64,000 nt of DNA, taken from positions 124,001 to 188,000 of the forward strand of contig JAKALP010000005.1 in assembly GCA_021824175.1 (NCBI GenBank), read 5' to 3'. Within the stretch, counting starts at the first letter, position 1; the number at the start of each line of letters is the position of its first letter. Below the pieces are notes generated by a model. The model saw only the letters and a program-made list of their open reading frames with translations, made no database searches and had not been told where the DNA came from. Origin of the DNA: Deltaproteobacteria bacterium (GTDB lineage Bacteria; Desulfobacterota; Desulfobacteria; Desulfobacterales; Desulfosarcinaceae). Below are positions 35,013 to 44,309 of this stretch, in pieces. The translations under genes and the position numbers were made by a program.

Positions 35013-35192
35013 TTACCGCCCCAGCTGCCCATCCAAAGCGCGCTTCAGGTAATCCCGTTCTTTCATGGCTTGGCGTAATTTCTCTTCTACTGGGGCGCGC
35101 TTGGCCAACGGCAGGGCGGCCAGCTCTTTTTCAAGTTGTTCCACTTCTCGCTGAAAGCGGTAGAGATCCTTGGCCAATAGTCTGATCGACAT
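35013..35192 (-). CDS. 59-residue coiled-coil protein, short gene
   Basis: ATG at 35190-35192 and TAA at 35013-35015 enclose a 59-residue frame that is easy to overlook. The protein is strongly helical and charged: MSIRLLAKDLYRFQREVEQ, LEKELAALPLAKRAPVEEKLR, then QAMKERDYLKRALDGQLG. GGGAG lies about 11 bases upstream. It follows yceD by 57 bp on the same strand, where rpmF is normally found, so it may share that promoter. The function is unknown; composition and reading frame suggest a true gene. Confidence 0.72.
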   Translation of the reverse strand: MSIRLLAKDLYRFQREVEQLEKELAALPLAKRAPVEEKLRQAMKERDYLKRALDGQLGR

Positions 35193-35249
35193 ATCGAAAA
35201 AGCTCTCCCAAAATTATTTGCCGCCGCCGACCGCGGGGGTTTGCTTCCT

Positions 35250-35801
35250 TTAGCGGGCTGGCCAGTGGCGGCCTTTTAGCTCCGCAAAGGGATTGGTTTT
35301 GGTATCCACCTCACATTGGCAGGGAGCGGCATTCAGGTCCGCGCCGCAGCGAGGGCACAACCCCTTGCAATCCTCCTTGCATAACGGCTTGAACGGGAGG
35401 GCCAATATCACTTGTTCTTGAATAGCCTCCCTGAGATCGATCACTTCGCCATCAAAGGGCATCAGGTCCATCTGTTCCGCGCTGAGTTCAATCTCATCAG
35501 CACCGGCTGGTCCGATATCGGACGCAATGGCATTGGAAAATCGCAGGGTGAAACGCCGCCTGAGGGGTTCCTGAAAATCGGCCAGGCAGCGGCTGCAAGA
35601 CAGGCCGACAATGGTCGAAAGGGTCCCCTTGACCTTGATCAGATCGTGTTCGGGCGCCGCCTCGACCTGAATCTGAATGGGGTGGTCGAAGGCGCACTCC
35701 GCGTTATCCATCATTTCGTTTAAAACGGAAAATTCCCTGGCTCCGACCTCGAAGGTCAAAGAGATTCCTTCACTGGGTAAATGTTTGGTTTCGATTTTCA
35801 T
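35250..35801 (-). CDS. yceD: YceD/DUF177 family protein
   Basis: This 183-residue protein has the YceD domain: VKGTLSTIVGLSCSRCLADFQEPL in the middle, an acidic EIELSAEQMDL region, then a C-terminal zinc-type cluster CKEDCKGLCPRCGADLN. YceD proteins take part in 23S rRNA processing or ribosome assembly and are usually followed by rpmF (L32) and fatty-acid genes. Here rpmF is absent and a small coiled-coil gene comes next. TAGGAG stands before the ATG. Confidence 0.88.
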   Translation of the reverse strand: MKIETKHLPSEGISLTFEVGAREFSVLNEMMDNAECAFDHPIQIQVEAAPEHDLIKVKGTLSTIVGLSCSRCLADFQEPLRRRFTLRFSNAIASDIGPAGADEIELSAEQMDLMPFDGEVIDLREAIQEQVILALPFKPLCKEDCKGLCPRCGADLNAAPCQCEVDTKTNPFAELKGRHWPAR

Positions 35802-36142
35802 CGTCGGCTCCTATCGTTTTGAACGCCGTCCGCTTTCCTGGATTAAAGACATTCATTGGCCAAGAAAAGAGGGATTAACCGTATGCCGAGCTGACCTGAC
35901 TTTAGAACTGAAGAGAATCAAATGCAAGGAGGATGAACCAACCGTTTTATTGGACTTGGCTGGTTAAAGATGCCTGTATTTTGGCGCTATTGGGGGATCT
36001 CCCGGTTGCGGTGGATGTCGGCTTTTGTTAAGTGTAAGGGGTTAAAGGAAAATCAAACTCAGAAGCAAATGGTATATTCTTTGCTTATTTGAACACAGCA
36101 ATATTAAAAACCTATCTTTTTCCGGAAAAAGGGACTTGCGTA
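35802..36142. other. 341-bp region between divergent yceD and mltD
   Basis: It should carry promoters for both genes. A 33-codon frame at 35933 with AAGGAGG abutting its ATG was considered and set aside. No other structure was recognised. Confidence 0.5.
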
Positions 36143-38638
36143 ATGAACATCCCCCGCACCAAAACCATCGCCATGATCGTCACCTTAGTGCTGCTTTTAA
36201 GTACCTCTGTACTTCTGGCCGCCACCGACCCATTTCCCATGCCTGACGTGATCGCGCCCAATGTGGCCTTCTGGACCAAAGTCTATTCCCAATATGCCAC
36301 CAGCCAGGGCATTGTGCACGATAGTGACAATCTGAACATCATCTACGAGGTGATTCCCCTGCTGCCCTATGAACATCCGGGCGCTGCCAAAACCAACCGC
36401 CGCCGAATGAAAGAAGCCAATGAAAAATATGAGCGCATCCTGAAGCAGTTGGCCAAGGCTCCTGACACGGCCAATGAGGAGTGCCGGCGGGTCGCCGCGT
36501 TGTTCGATCCTCCTTGCGATGCCCACGGTTTTCGCCTGGCCGCCACGAGGGTCAGGTGCCAAATCGGACAAAAGGATCGCTTCCAGGCCGGCCTGATTCG
36601 CTCCGGCGCCTATATGGACCAGATCCAGGAGATCTTGAGGCAAAAAGGGCTGCCCGAAGATATCGCTTATTTGCCGCACGTGGAATCTTCTTTTAATCCC
36701 AATGCGTACAGCAAATTCGGGGCCGCCGGAGTGTGGCAGTTCACCCGTTCCACGGGCAAAAGGTTCATGAACGTGGGCTATGCGGTGGATGAAAGGCGCG
36801 ACCCGATCCTGGCGACCTACGCGGCCGCCGATTTATTGAGCGAGAACTATGAAACCCTTGGCAGTTGGCCTCTGGCCATCACGGCTTACAACCATGGCAC
36901 CTCGGGTATGCAGCGCGCTAAAAACCAGCACGGTGAATATGAAGAAGTTTTTAAGTCTTATCAAAGCCGCAGCTTCAAGTTCGCTTCCCGCAATTTCTAT
37001 TCTGAATTTTTAGCCGCTCGCCAAGTGGCGTCCAATTATAAAGCCTATTTCGGCGATCTGCCATTGGATCGCCCGTTGCCGTGCCGGAGCGTGGTTCTGG
37101 AAGGTTACGTGGCCATGAAGGATTTAAGCCGTCATTTCGGCACGGATGCTCAAACGATCAAGCAACTCAATCCTGCCTTGCGCCAGCCTGTATTCAACGG
37201 TCAGAAGCTGATCCCAAAGGGATACAGTCTGCGCCTGCCCGCGTCTTCGGAAGCCAAAGAACCGATCATGACGGCCGCTGTTCCCAGCACCCTTTACAAG
37301 ACCGCCCAGAAGCCTAGCAATTTCTATACGGTTCAGGATGGAGATACGGCCGGCCAAATTGCCCGGACCCATGGCGTGCAGCTCTCCGACCTCATTTTGG
37401 CCAACAACCTCGATCGCCATGCCACGGTTTATCCCCATCAGACCCTGCGCATTCCATTGCCGGACGACCATTTAAAAGCACCGCTCAAACCTGTAACCGA
37501 ACCCAGCGAGCCCACGCTGATTGCCAAGATGGAACCGCCCGCGCAAAAAGCAGCGCCCGAGCCTGTTCCCGCGGCTGATGCGCCAGCAACTAAAATTGAG
37601 GAGCCCCATGGAGGGCAAACGACGGTGGCACAGAAAGAATCACCACCAACCTCATCCGCGACTGTAAGCGAACCGCCCGCGCCAGCGCCCACGCCAGCCA
37701 AACCGGAAATTACTGCTGAACCCGTTTTGACCGCCAAAGCCGAGCCGCCTGCTAAAATCGAACCCCAGGAAACCGCCGCCCAAACCGCTCCCAAAGCCCA
37801 AGCGGCCCCCACTGTTGCCAAAGCATCCGAACCTGCTAAAGAGCCTGTTCACATTGCAGCGGTGCAAGATACCACGCCCGTTGAGCCGCCCTTTGATGAA
37901 GACCGTGCGGAATCTGATAAACAATCCGCAGCCCAAGAAACGACATCCGCCGATGATAAGTCGCAGACTTCGCAACAGCCTGGGTCTACCACAGGGCGCT
38001 ATCCGCAACCGGTGCTGGCATCGGTTATCCCGGTCGGGCCGGTTGAACCTGCGCCAGCAGCGACTATGAGCGCCGAAGCCATGCTGCAAGCCCGCAATGA
38101 GCAGATCGTCACCGCCGACGTGAAGTTCGAACGCATGATTACGGTGGATGGCCGGCCGGTGGGCATTTTGCGTGTAGAAGTCGAGGAAACCCTGGGCCAC
38201 TACGCGGAATGGGCCAACGTGCGCACCCAGCAGATTCGCAATCTCAATAAACTGAAGTTCGGGACCGTTCTCCAACCCAATCAGAAAGTCAAAATTCCCC
38301 TGTACCGGACGACCGCCTCCGACTTTGAGCAGACCCGCTACGAATATCACAAACGTTTACAAGAAGACTTCTTTGCGGTCTACCGCATCGGCGAGCTGCA
38401 GCCTTACAACGTGCAGCGCGGTGATACCTGTTGGACCCTGTGCCAGGACAAATTTGAAATCCCCATGTGGCTGCTCAAACACTGCAACCCCGAGGCGGAT
38501 TTGTCCGACCTGAAGATCAACCAGCAGTTGATGATTCCGACCATTGAAAAAGCGTCACCGGATGATGCCGGCTCTGAATCGGATGATGAGCAGGAGCCAC
38601 AAGACGAGGCGCCCGCTCAAAGCGGTGGGGAAGGCTGA
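36143..38638 (+). CDS. mltD: MltD-like membrane-bound lytic transglycosylase with LysM domains
   Basis: This 831-residue protein has a signal peptide (residues 1-33), an SLT domain at about 150-290 with catalytic Glu in LPHVESSFNP, then GAAGVWQFTRSTGK and AITAYNHGTSGM, a LysM-like stretch around 335, a LysM at about 395-440 (FYTVQDGDTAGQIA), a long Pro/Ala/Glu-rich linker (about 445-650), and a C-terminal LysM (YNVQRGDTCWTLCQDKFEIP). It cuts peptidoglycan glycan strands from the periplasm. AAGGGA precedes the ATG at 36143; the earlier TTG would lengthen the N-terminus unnaturally. The linker of about 200 residues is unusually long for MltD. Its stop overlaps the convergent small gene by 22 bp. 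Confidence 0.93.
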   Translation: MNIPRTKTIAMIVTLVLLLSTSVLLAATDPFPMPDVIAPNVAFWTKVYSQYATSQGIVHDSDNLNIIYEVIPLLPYEHPGAAKTNRRRMKEANEKYERILKQLAKAPDTANEECRRVAALFDPPCDAHGFRLAATRVRCQIGQKDRFQAGLIRSGAYMDQIQEILRQKGLPEDIAYLPHVESSFNPNAYSKFGAAGVWQFTRSTGKRFMNVGYAVDERRDPILATYAAADLLSENYETLGSWPLAITAYNHGTSGMQRAKNQHGEYEEVFKSYQSRSFKFASRNFYSEFLAARQVASNYKAYFGDLPLDRPLPCRSVVLEGYVAMKDLSRHFGTDAQTIKQLNPALRQPVFNGQKLIPKGYSLRLPASSEAKEPIMTAAVPSTLYKTAQKPSNFYTVQDGDTAGQIARTHGVQLSDLILANNLDRHATVYPHQTLRIPLPDDHLKAPLKPVTEPSEPTLIAKMEPPAQKAAPEPVPAADAPATKIEEPHGGQTTVAQKESPPTSSATVSEPPAPAPTPAKPEITAEPVLTAKAEPPAKIEPQETAAQTAPKAQAAPTVAKASEPAKEPVHIAAVQDTTPVEPPFDEDRAESDKQSAAQETTSADDKSQTSQQPGSTTGRYPQPVLASVIPVGPVEPAPAATMSAEAMLQARNEQIVTADVKFERMITVDGRPVGILRVEVEETLGHYAEWANVRTQQIRNLNKLKFGTVLQPNQKVKIPLYRTTASDFEQTRYEYHKRLQEDFFAVYRIGELQPYNVQRGDTCWTLCQDKFEIPMWLLKHCNPEADLSDLKINQQLMIPTIEKASPDDAGSESDDEQEPQDEAPAQSGGEG

Positions 38639-38853
38639 CGAAAGAAAGTCATCTCCCATTTGGACGTGCAAGGATCGTGGCGCAGAATGTAGGTCCCGCC
38701 ATCATCGCCAACCAATTTAAAGTAACGATGATCCGGGGCCAGCCAGCGGTCGACCACCTGAAGCACTTCAATACAGCGCTCTCCCAGCCAGAAACGCCGG
38801 GGGGTTTCCTCCCCCCGGTAACCGCTGTAGCATTCCACGCGAATATCTTCCAT
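38617..38853 (-). CDS. conserved small cytoplasmic protein
   Basis: This 78-residue protein has the pattern ECYSGYRGEETPRRFWLGERCIEVLQVVDRWLAPDHRYF, then KLVGDDGGTYILRHD. It looks like the small beta-barrel-like hypothetical proteins found in Desulfobacterota and related to DUF6504-type sequences; this link is weak. Its 3' end overlaps mltD by 22 bp on the opposite strand. Role unknown. Confidence 0.68.
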   Translation of the reverse strand: MEDIRVECYSGYRGEETPRRFWLGERCIEVLQVVDRWLAPDHRYFKLVGDDGGTYILRHDPCTSKWEMTFFRQPSPPL

Positions 38854-39017
38854 GGGTACATATCACCTATAATCCCAGGGTTGATTGCAAGAAGTATTTC
38901 ATCTTAATGATCTGGGTACAAGCCGTGTAATCCCCCAGCCTACCCCCAAATATATTTACACCCATCCAAAAATTCATTAAATAACGACTGGAATCGCTGA
39001 AAGATCGGGGGCATTGA

Positions 39018-39908
39018 ATGGACCTCATGAAAATCGGCTGGATCGGCACCGGCGTGATGGGCGCCGCCATGTGCGGCCATATGATCAAGGCCGGCCATGA
39101 GCTGTTTATTCACAACCGCTCCAAATCCAAAGCAGACCAGCTATTGAAAAGTGGAGCGCATTGGTGCGAGACGCCCAAAGCAGTCGCCCGGGAGTGCCGC
39201 ATCGTCTTTTCCATTGTGGGTTATCCCCAGGATGTGCGGCAGGTGATACTGGGGCCCGATGGGGTTATCGCCGGGGCCGGCCCTGGCACCTTGATCGTCG
39301 ACATGACCACCTCAAGCCCCGCACTGGCAATGGAAATCCATGAACAGGCCAACAAAAAAGGAAGCTCAGCCCTGGACGCCCCGGTATCCGGCGGTGATGT
39401 GGGCGCCCGGGAAGCCACTCTGGCGATCATGGTGGGCGGGAACAAAACCGATTTTGAACGCGGCCGCCAACTTTTAGGAATTCTCGGAAAAAACATCGTC
39501 CACATGGGCCCCCCGGGCAGCGGTCAGCACACCAAAATGTGCAACCAGATTCTGGTCGCCGGAACCATGATCGGCGTGGTGGAATCGCTGCTCTATGCCC
39601 AACGAAACGGCATGGAACTCAATACGGTGATCGATGTCATCGGCAGCGGTGCCGCCAGCTCCTGGGCTATCAATCATCTTGGCCGCCGTATTGCGGCCCA
39701 CGACTATAATCCCGGATTTTTCATCAAGCATTTTGTTAAGGACATGGGGATCGCGCTGGAAGAGTGCCGACGCATGAACCTGAGTTTGCCTGGTTTGGCC
39801 CTGGTGCAGCAGTTGTACTTGGCCGCCATGGCCCAGGGCGAGCAGAACATGGGAACTCAGGCGCTTTATAAAATCCTGGCCAGAATGAATGACCTGGATA
39901 GCTTGTGA
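39018..39908 (+). CDS. beta-hydroxyacid dehydrogenase (3-hydroxyisobutyrate dehydrogenase family)
   Basis: This 296-residue NAD(P)-dependent dehydrogenase has the Rossmann motif IGWIGTGVMGAAMCGHMIKAGH, catalytic block DAPVSGGDVGARE, and the catalytic Lys region GSGQHTKMCNQIL. It belongs to the GLYR/tartronate-semialdehyde reductase/HIBADH group. The exact substrate cannot be told. The next gene, a HAD phosphatase, starts 29 bp after (or overlaps it if the earlier start is used), suggesting a two-gene operon. Confidence 0.88.
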   Translation: MDLMKIGWIGTGVMGAAMCGHMIKAGHELFIHNRSKSKADQLLKSGAHWCETPKAVARECRIVFSIVGYPQDVRQVILGPDGVIAGAGPGTLIVDMTTSSPALAMEIHEQANKKGSSALDAPVSGGDVGAREATLAIMVGGNKTDFERGRQLLGILGKNIVHMGPPGSGQHTKMCNQILVAGTMIGVVESLLYAQRNGMELNTVIDVIGSGAASSWAINHLGRRIAAHDYNPGFFIKHFVKDMGIALEECRRMNLSLPGLALVQQLYLAAMAQGEQNMGTQALYKILARMNDLDSL

Positions 39909-39936
39909 CCACCCATCGGAATCAATCGAACCCACA

Positions 39937-40785
39937 ATGATCCTACCCTCTTTGACCCTTTGGATTGAGCAGCACCCATCGGAATTGGATGCTGTTTTGC
40001 TGGATATTGACGGCGTGATGATCAATGACGGCCGGCGTCTGCCCGGCAGTCAACACCTGCTCGAAATACTGCGGTCCAACCGCCTGCCATATCTGTTCCT
40101 GACCAATGATGGCAATCACTCCACGGAAGAAAAATCCGAGCGCTTATCTCGCGCCGGTCTGGCTATTGGGCCGGATCAAATCGTCTCCTGCGGTCATGCC
40201 CTAAAACCATTGGTGGAAGAAAAGAGATACACCGGGCGCACCTTTTTTATCATGGGCGATTTGGGCACCCCCTGCTATGCCGAAGCCGCTGGCCTGAAGG
40301 CCACTAGAACTTTGAGCTCGCTGAAGCAATGCACCGGTGTCATTATTGGAGAAGATAACTATCCATGGGAACCAGTGATTAATGCCGTGGTTAACTTCTT
40401 TATCGATAGACCTGATGCACCCCTGATTGTTCCCAATCCAGATGAATTCTACCCTGGTGGAGCGCTCAAGATTCACATTGCCGCTGGTGGCGTGGCCCGC
40501 TTTATCCAGCAGGTATTGAAGGCCTATGGTCTGGCCCTGGCGCCTTTTTATCTGGGCAAGCCTTTTGCTCCCATTTTTCAGAAGGCCCATCAACTGCTGG
40601 AGCGGACACAGGGCCGCAGCATCCCGCCGGAAAGGATTCTCATGGCAGGCGATAACCTGGCCGCGGACATTGCCGGCGCCAATCAAGTGGGTTTCCGCTC
40701 AGCCTTGCTCCTCACTGGCGTGACTCCGGCAGATACCCTCTCAAAGACCGATATCCAGCCCGAAATGATATTTACCGCCCTCTGA
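39937..40785 (+). CDS. HAD-superfamily sugar/glycerol phosphatase (NagD-like)
   Basis: This 282-residue HAD hydrolase has motif I DAVLLDIDGVMIND, motif II LFLTNDGN, the cap domain, motif III GKPFAPIF and motif IV ILMAGDNLAADIAGANQVG. It is of NagD/phosphoglycolate phosphatase-like type (HAD-IIA), a housekeeping phosphatase. The ATG at 39937 gives a normal N-terminus; an ATG at 39889 would overlap the dehydrogenase by 20 bp. Neither has a strong ribosome site, so the start is unsure. Confidence 0.85.
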   Translation: MILPSLTLWIEQHPSELDAVLLDIDGVMINDGRRLPGSQHLLEILRSNRLPYLFLTNDGNHSTEEKSERLSRAGLAIGPDQIVSCGHALKPLVEEKRYTGRTFFIMGDLGTPCYAEAAGLKATRTLSSLKQCTGVIIGEDNYPWEPVINAVVNFFIDRPDAPLIVPNPDEFYPGGALKIHIAAGGVARFIQQVLKAYGLALAPFYLGKPFAPIFQKAHQLLERTQGRSIPPERILMAGDNLAADIAGANQVGFRSALLLTGVTPADTLSKTDIQPEMIFTAL

Positions 40786-40887
40786 TGCCCCTTGACACCT
40801 GGTGGGATTTGATGGGATTGATCCTAAATTCATATCCTGCTGGTGATCAGCCGGAGATCGACCCCCAATAAGACGATTGCGCCATAC

Positions 40888-41922
40888 ATGAACCAAAGCA
40901 AACCCAACCCGACTCTTTTTAGAACGGATGACACGGACGACCTGCAGCCCCTGCGCATGAAGGCCATGCGCATTTCGGTGCTCGTCAGCATTTTACTGCT
41001 CGGGGCCAAATTCTTCACCTATTGGCTAACCCACTCTTCCGCGATTTTATCCGACGCGCTGGAATCCATTATCAATGTCGTGGCAGGAATATTTGCCGCC
41101 ATCAGCGTTTGGGTGGCCGCCAAACCGCCCGACCCGGAACATCCGTACGGCCATGGGAAAATTGAGTATTTTTCAGCCGGATTTGAAGGTGCGCTGATCA
41201 TGGCGGCGGCCATAGGCATCTTTTACAGCGGACTGATTCATTTAATATCGCCCCACCCGCTGGAGGTCCTGGAAAAAGGAATTGCGCTCCTGTTCGGCGC
41301 CACGCTCATCAATCTACTGCTGGGGCTTTATCTGATCCGCACGGGGCGCAGAACCGATTCCATCGTACTCATCGCCGATGGCAAGCATATTTTGACCGAT
41401 GTCTACTCTTCCGTGGCAGTGGTGGTGGGACTGCTGCTCGTCTATCTGACCGGCTGGTTGCAATTGGATGGTGCCATTGCCTGCCTCGTGGGTATAAATA
41501 TCGTGATCTCCGGCGGAAAACTGGTCTACCAAAGCTTTACGCGCCTGATGCATGCCTCTGACCCGGAGCTGCTTGAAAAACTCACTCGGTTGCTGTCAAA
41601 GCACCGACGCCCTGATTGGGTGGATATCCACCAGCTGCGCGCCTGGCGTGCCGGAGCCATGGTTCATATTGATCTGCATCTGGTGCTGCCGGAATCGCTC
41701 ACGCTGGAAAAGGCCCATTCCGAAGCCAATATCCTCGAAAAAGTGGTCATCGAAGAATTCAATGGCAAAGCCAGCGTCCTGGTACATATGGACCCTTGCA
41801 AACCAGATGAGTGCCCGGTTTGCCGGAGACAAAATTGTGATCAACGTCACGGGGCCCAAAATGATTCCGCCAATTGGAACAAGGATTGGCTGGTCAGGGC
41901 TTCCACCGTGGCCCGGCGATAA
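40888..41922 (+). CDS. cation diffusion facilitator metal transporter
   Basis: This 344-residue CDF exporter has six membrane helices, with metal-site residues in [16 protein letters not shown] (TM2) and [13 protein letters not shown] (TM5), and [11 protein letters not shown] between TM2 and TM3. The cytosolic domain ends [17 protein letters not shown], a Cys-rich tail (C-x4-C-x2-C-x4-C) that may be an extra metal sensor. It exports Zn, Fe, Mn or Cd; the exact metal is not predictable. ATG 40888 is preferred to GTG 40843 but lacks a strong ribosome site. Confidence 0.92.
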   Translation: MNQSKPNPTLFRTDDTDDLQPLRMKAMRISVLVSILLLGAKFFTYWLTHSSAILSDALESIINVVAGIFAAISVWVAAKPPDPEHPYGHGKIEYFSAGFEGALIMAAAIGIFYSGLIHLISPHPLEVLEKGIALLFGATLINLLLGLYLIRTGRRTDSIVLIADGKHILTDVYSSVAVVVGLLLVYLTGWLQLDGAIACLVGINIVISGGKLVYQSFTRLMHASDPELLEKLTRLLSKHRRPDWVDIHQLRAWRAGAMVHIDLHLVLPESLTLEKAHSEANILEKVVIEEFNGKASVLVHMDPCKPDECPVCRRQNCDQRHGAQNDSANWNKDWLVRASTVARR

Positions 41923-41996
41923 ACCAAAAACCACAGCACCATTGTGATCGAGTTTATCCATCGTCACGCGCCCCAATCCAACCCCAAGGAGCAATC

Positions 41997-42344
41997 ATGG
42001 CAACCATATTTTCAAAAATCATCAAAGGCGAAATCCCAGGAGACATTGTTTATCGCGACGACCAAATCACCGCGTTCCGGGACATCGACCCGCAAGCCCC
42101 TACCCATATTCTGATTGTCCCCAATAAGGAAATTCCCACCGTCAACGATGTGAATCCCGAGGATGAGGCCACCCTCGGTCATATGTTCAGTGTTGCCAAG
42201 CGGATCGCGGAAAAAGAGGGCATTGCCCAAACTGGTTATCGTCTGCTGGTCAACTGCGGCCGTGACGCTAACCAGGAAGTACTTCACCTGCACATGCACC
42301 TGTTCGGCGGGCGGCAGCTGGGGCCAATGATAATGCGGAAGTAA
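41997..42344 (+). CDS. HIT/HINT-family nucleotide hydrolase
   Basis: This 115-residue protein has the histidine-triad active site [10 protein letters not shown] (H-x-H-x-H) and the N-terminal [23 protein letters not shown] enzymes split adenosine phosphoramidates. AAGGAG lies 5 bases before the ATG at 41997, which also fits the normal N-terminus. It follows the CDF gene by 74 bp. Confidence 0.94.
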   Translation: MATIFSKIIKGEIPGDIVYRDDQITAFRDIDPQAPTHILIVPNKEIPTVNDVNPEDEATLGHMFSVAKRIAEKEGIAQTGYRLLVNCGRDANQEVLHLHMHLFGGRQLGPMIMRK

Positions 42345-42522
42345 ACAATTGGGGCTTCGGGGATTTCTCCATCGAGCCCCGGCGCAGGCAGGTGTGACGG
42401 GAAAAAACCTTGTTTCAAAAATTAATGGTTCTGCTGAGCTGCCTCGCGGAAAATCTTCATTCTTTCCGGTGTGGGAAGATGGCTGGCGCGGTATCCTTTC
42501 CGGTGTGTTTTCTCTTTTTTCT

Positions 42523-43449
42523 CTACCTGGAAGGGCACCCAATGTCTCCGGGCCGGATGTCATTTTGACCTTCAACCGTGGCGATTACTTTGCTTTGCTC
42601 CACGGCAACAACGCGGGCATCGGCCAATTTATAGCCAGGGGCAATATACTGCTCGCCTTCAGCTCCGGTAACCACGCGGCGCCCCTCGAAGATCATCCAG
42701 TGATCTCCCACTTTGACTCCCGCGGAGCCAGCGACGGCAAAAATGATGCGGTTATCCTGGATGTCGATCACTGGGGCCATCCACATGGCGTTTCTAATGG
42801 CGCTGATGGCTTCGTGGCCAAGGGTTTGCGCCATATCCGCGACGAGCTCGTTCACCTCACGGATCTCTCCGGCATGACCGGCGACCATCTCTTCATAATC
42901 ACTCTGCCGGACCTCAACCTCGGTGCTCTTCACCTGATTCATCAGTTTGGCGGCCGTGATGGCGTCATAAATATCCAAGCCAAGATCAACCGCGATATAA
43001 TAACGCATTTTACGAAACCACCAGATACCTCTTTCTCTTTTCTGAGGAGCGACATTCAATACCCGCGCCTGCAGCAAAAATTGAAATCCATCGGAGCGCG
43101 CCTTTTCACAGATTCCATAGACGGTTTTACTTTCAATGAAAAGATTGGAAGTCTTTAGGTAGTCTGGCAGTTGATTTGTCTTCTGATCTAACAATATGAG
43201 ATCATGATCACTATTGCGAATCGTTTCGATAATCTGTTGAGATAAAATAGTCTCGGCTGTTTGGGCGTAAGGAGTTGTTGCAACGCGAGGGGCCACAATG
43301 GCCGCCTTTTTTTTATAAGCGCTGGGATTGGTTTTTGCTTCTGAAAAAGTGAGCCGTGGATTGCTGCGTACAAAATCCGGCTTGGCACATGCGCAACAGA
43401 CAAGTCCTGCCGCGAATGTCACCCATAATAGCAGTATAGATCGGCGCAT
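42523..43449 (-). CDS. FlgT C-terminal-like envelope protein, possible lipoprotein
   Basis: This 308-residue exported protein has signal MRRSILLLWVTFAAGLVCC and a cysteine run (CCACAKP) that could serve as a weak lipobox. The C-terminal 60 residues (FAVAGSAGVKVGDHWMIFE to IRPGDIGCPS) resemble the FlgT C-terminal domain found in envelope lipoproteins. A central block QQIIETIRNSDHDLIL and YYIAVDLGLDIYDAITA is helical. GGGAGAA at 9 bases supports ATG 43449 over longer frames. No flagellar genes are near, so a flagellar role is unlikely. Confidence 0.72.
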   Translation of the reverse strand: MRRSILLLWVTFAAGLVCCACAKPDFVRSNPRLTFSEAKTNPSAYKKKAAIVAPRVATTPYAQTAETILSQQIIETIRNSDHDLILLDQKTNQLPDYLKTSNLFIESKTVYGICEKARSDGFQFLLQARVLNVAPQKRERGIWWFRKMRYYIAVDLGLDIYDAITAAKLMNQVKSTEVEVRQSDYEEMVAGHAGEIREVNELVADMAQTLGHEAISAIRNAMWMAPVIDIQDNRIIFAVAGSAGVKVGDHWMIFEGRRVVTGAEGEQYIAPGYKLADARVVAVEQSKVIATVEGQNDIRPGDIGCPSR

Positions 43450-43526
43450 TGTGTATGTTCTCCCATGCATTGGCGTGAGGGGCGAGTGAAGTAAATAGGG
43501 GTTTGGCGATAGATAATGATCGCTCA

Positions 43527-43931
43527 TTATTGCCCGGCGTCGTATTGGGCGATGACTTCGGTGGTGATGCCGCCTCGCGCTGAAAAGTCCCCCACCACCT
43601 CCATCCACTTGGGGGATAGCACTTTGACCAGGTCGTTCAGGATGTGATTGACCACGTGCTCATAGAAAATCCCGACATTGCGATATTGGAGTAGATAAAA
43701 CTTGAGCGATTTGAGCTCAATAATCTTGGCATCCGGACGGTAGCGAATGGTGATGGTACCAAAATCGGGCAAACCGGTCATGGGGCAGACCGAGGTGAAT
43801 TCAGGTTGCTTGATCGTAATCAGAATATCACGGTGTCCGCGATAGGCATAGGGCATAGGTTCAAGGGGGTCGGGCTTTACTCCGTCAACCTTCTGGATGG
43901 GATAGGGGCGGCTGCTTTTTTTGACTGCCAT
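43527..43931 (-). CDS. queF: NADPH-dependent 7-cyano-7-deazaguanine reductase
   Basis: This 134-residue short-type QueF makes preQ1 in queuosine synthesis. It has the nucleophile Cys in EFTSVCPMTGLPDFG, the QueF motif ELKSLKFYLLQYRN, and the conserved Glu/His pair in IFYEHVVNHI. GGAG is placed about 12 bases upstream of the ATG. The gene stands next to the FlgT-C-like gene with 77 bp between. Confidence 0.95.
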   Translation of the reverse strand: MAVKKSSRPYPIQKVDGVKPDPLEPMPYAYRGHRDILITIKQPEFTSVCPMTGLPDFGTITIRYRPDAKIIELKSLKFYLLQYRNVGIFYEHVVNHILNDLVKVLSPKWMEVVGDFSARGGITTEVIAQYDAGQ

Positions 43932-44098
43932 GGGGTTGATAATCTCCTCGCAAGGGCCGGTCGTTACAGGCTTCGAAATTCCGTGAACATAGAGAAATTC
44001 AGAGCGAGTGTCAAATGGAGAGGCACCATACCCCTTGACAGGCCCCTATCCAATTGTTAACAATCCAAAATTATTACATTTTGAATGAGAGGGGAACC

Positions 44099-44293
44099 AT
44101 GGGTAAAGAATCGACCCAAGAACAGGTATTGCGGGCCAGCAAGGAAATCGCCGTTAAATTCATCGAGGTGGGCAGGTTGTCGCCAAGCAATTTCGCCGAG
44201 GCCTTTAAAAATATTTACGATGCCATTGATGCCACCGTGAAAGGTGCGCCGGTCAATGTCACCACCAGCGGCATCAACAGTGAAAAAAGTTGA
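44099..44293 (+). CDS. small conserved helical protein upstream of pgm
   Basis: This 64-residue, largely helical protein has the core [48 protein letters not shown] precedes the ATG at 44099. It resembles a conserved short protein of Desulfobacterota with an N-terminal pattern slightly like the MucR/Ros family; I do not recognise a function. It ends 16 bp before pgm on the same strand, so the two are co-transcribed. Confidence 0.7.
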   Translation: MGKESTQEQVLRASKEIAVKFIEVGRLSPSNFAEAFKNIYDAIDATVKGAPVNVTTSGINSEKS

Positions 44294-44309
44294 TTTCAAG
44301 GAGCCTTTC

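Noticed and set aside
35933-36031. 33-codon frame with AAGGAGG upstream
   Set aside because: The ribosome site touches the ATG directly, the peptide looks random, and it lies in the promoter region of mltD.
37652-38350. 232-residue minus-strand open frame opposite mltD
   Set aside because: Gly/Arg/Phe-rich shadow of the Pro/Ala-rich linker, no ribosome site or family pattern.
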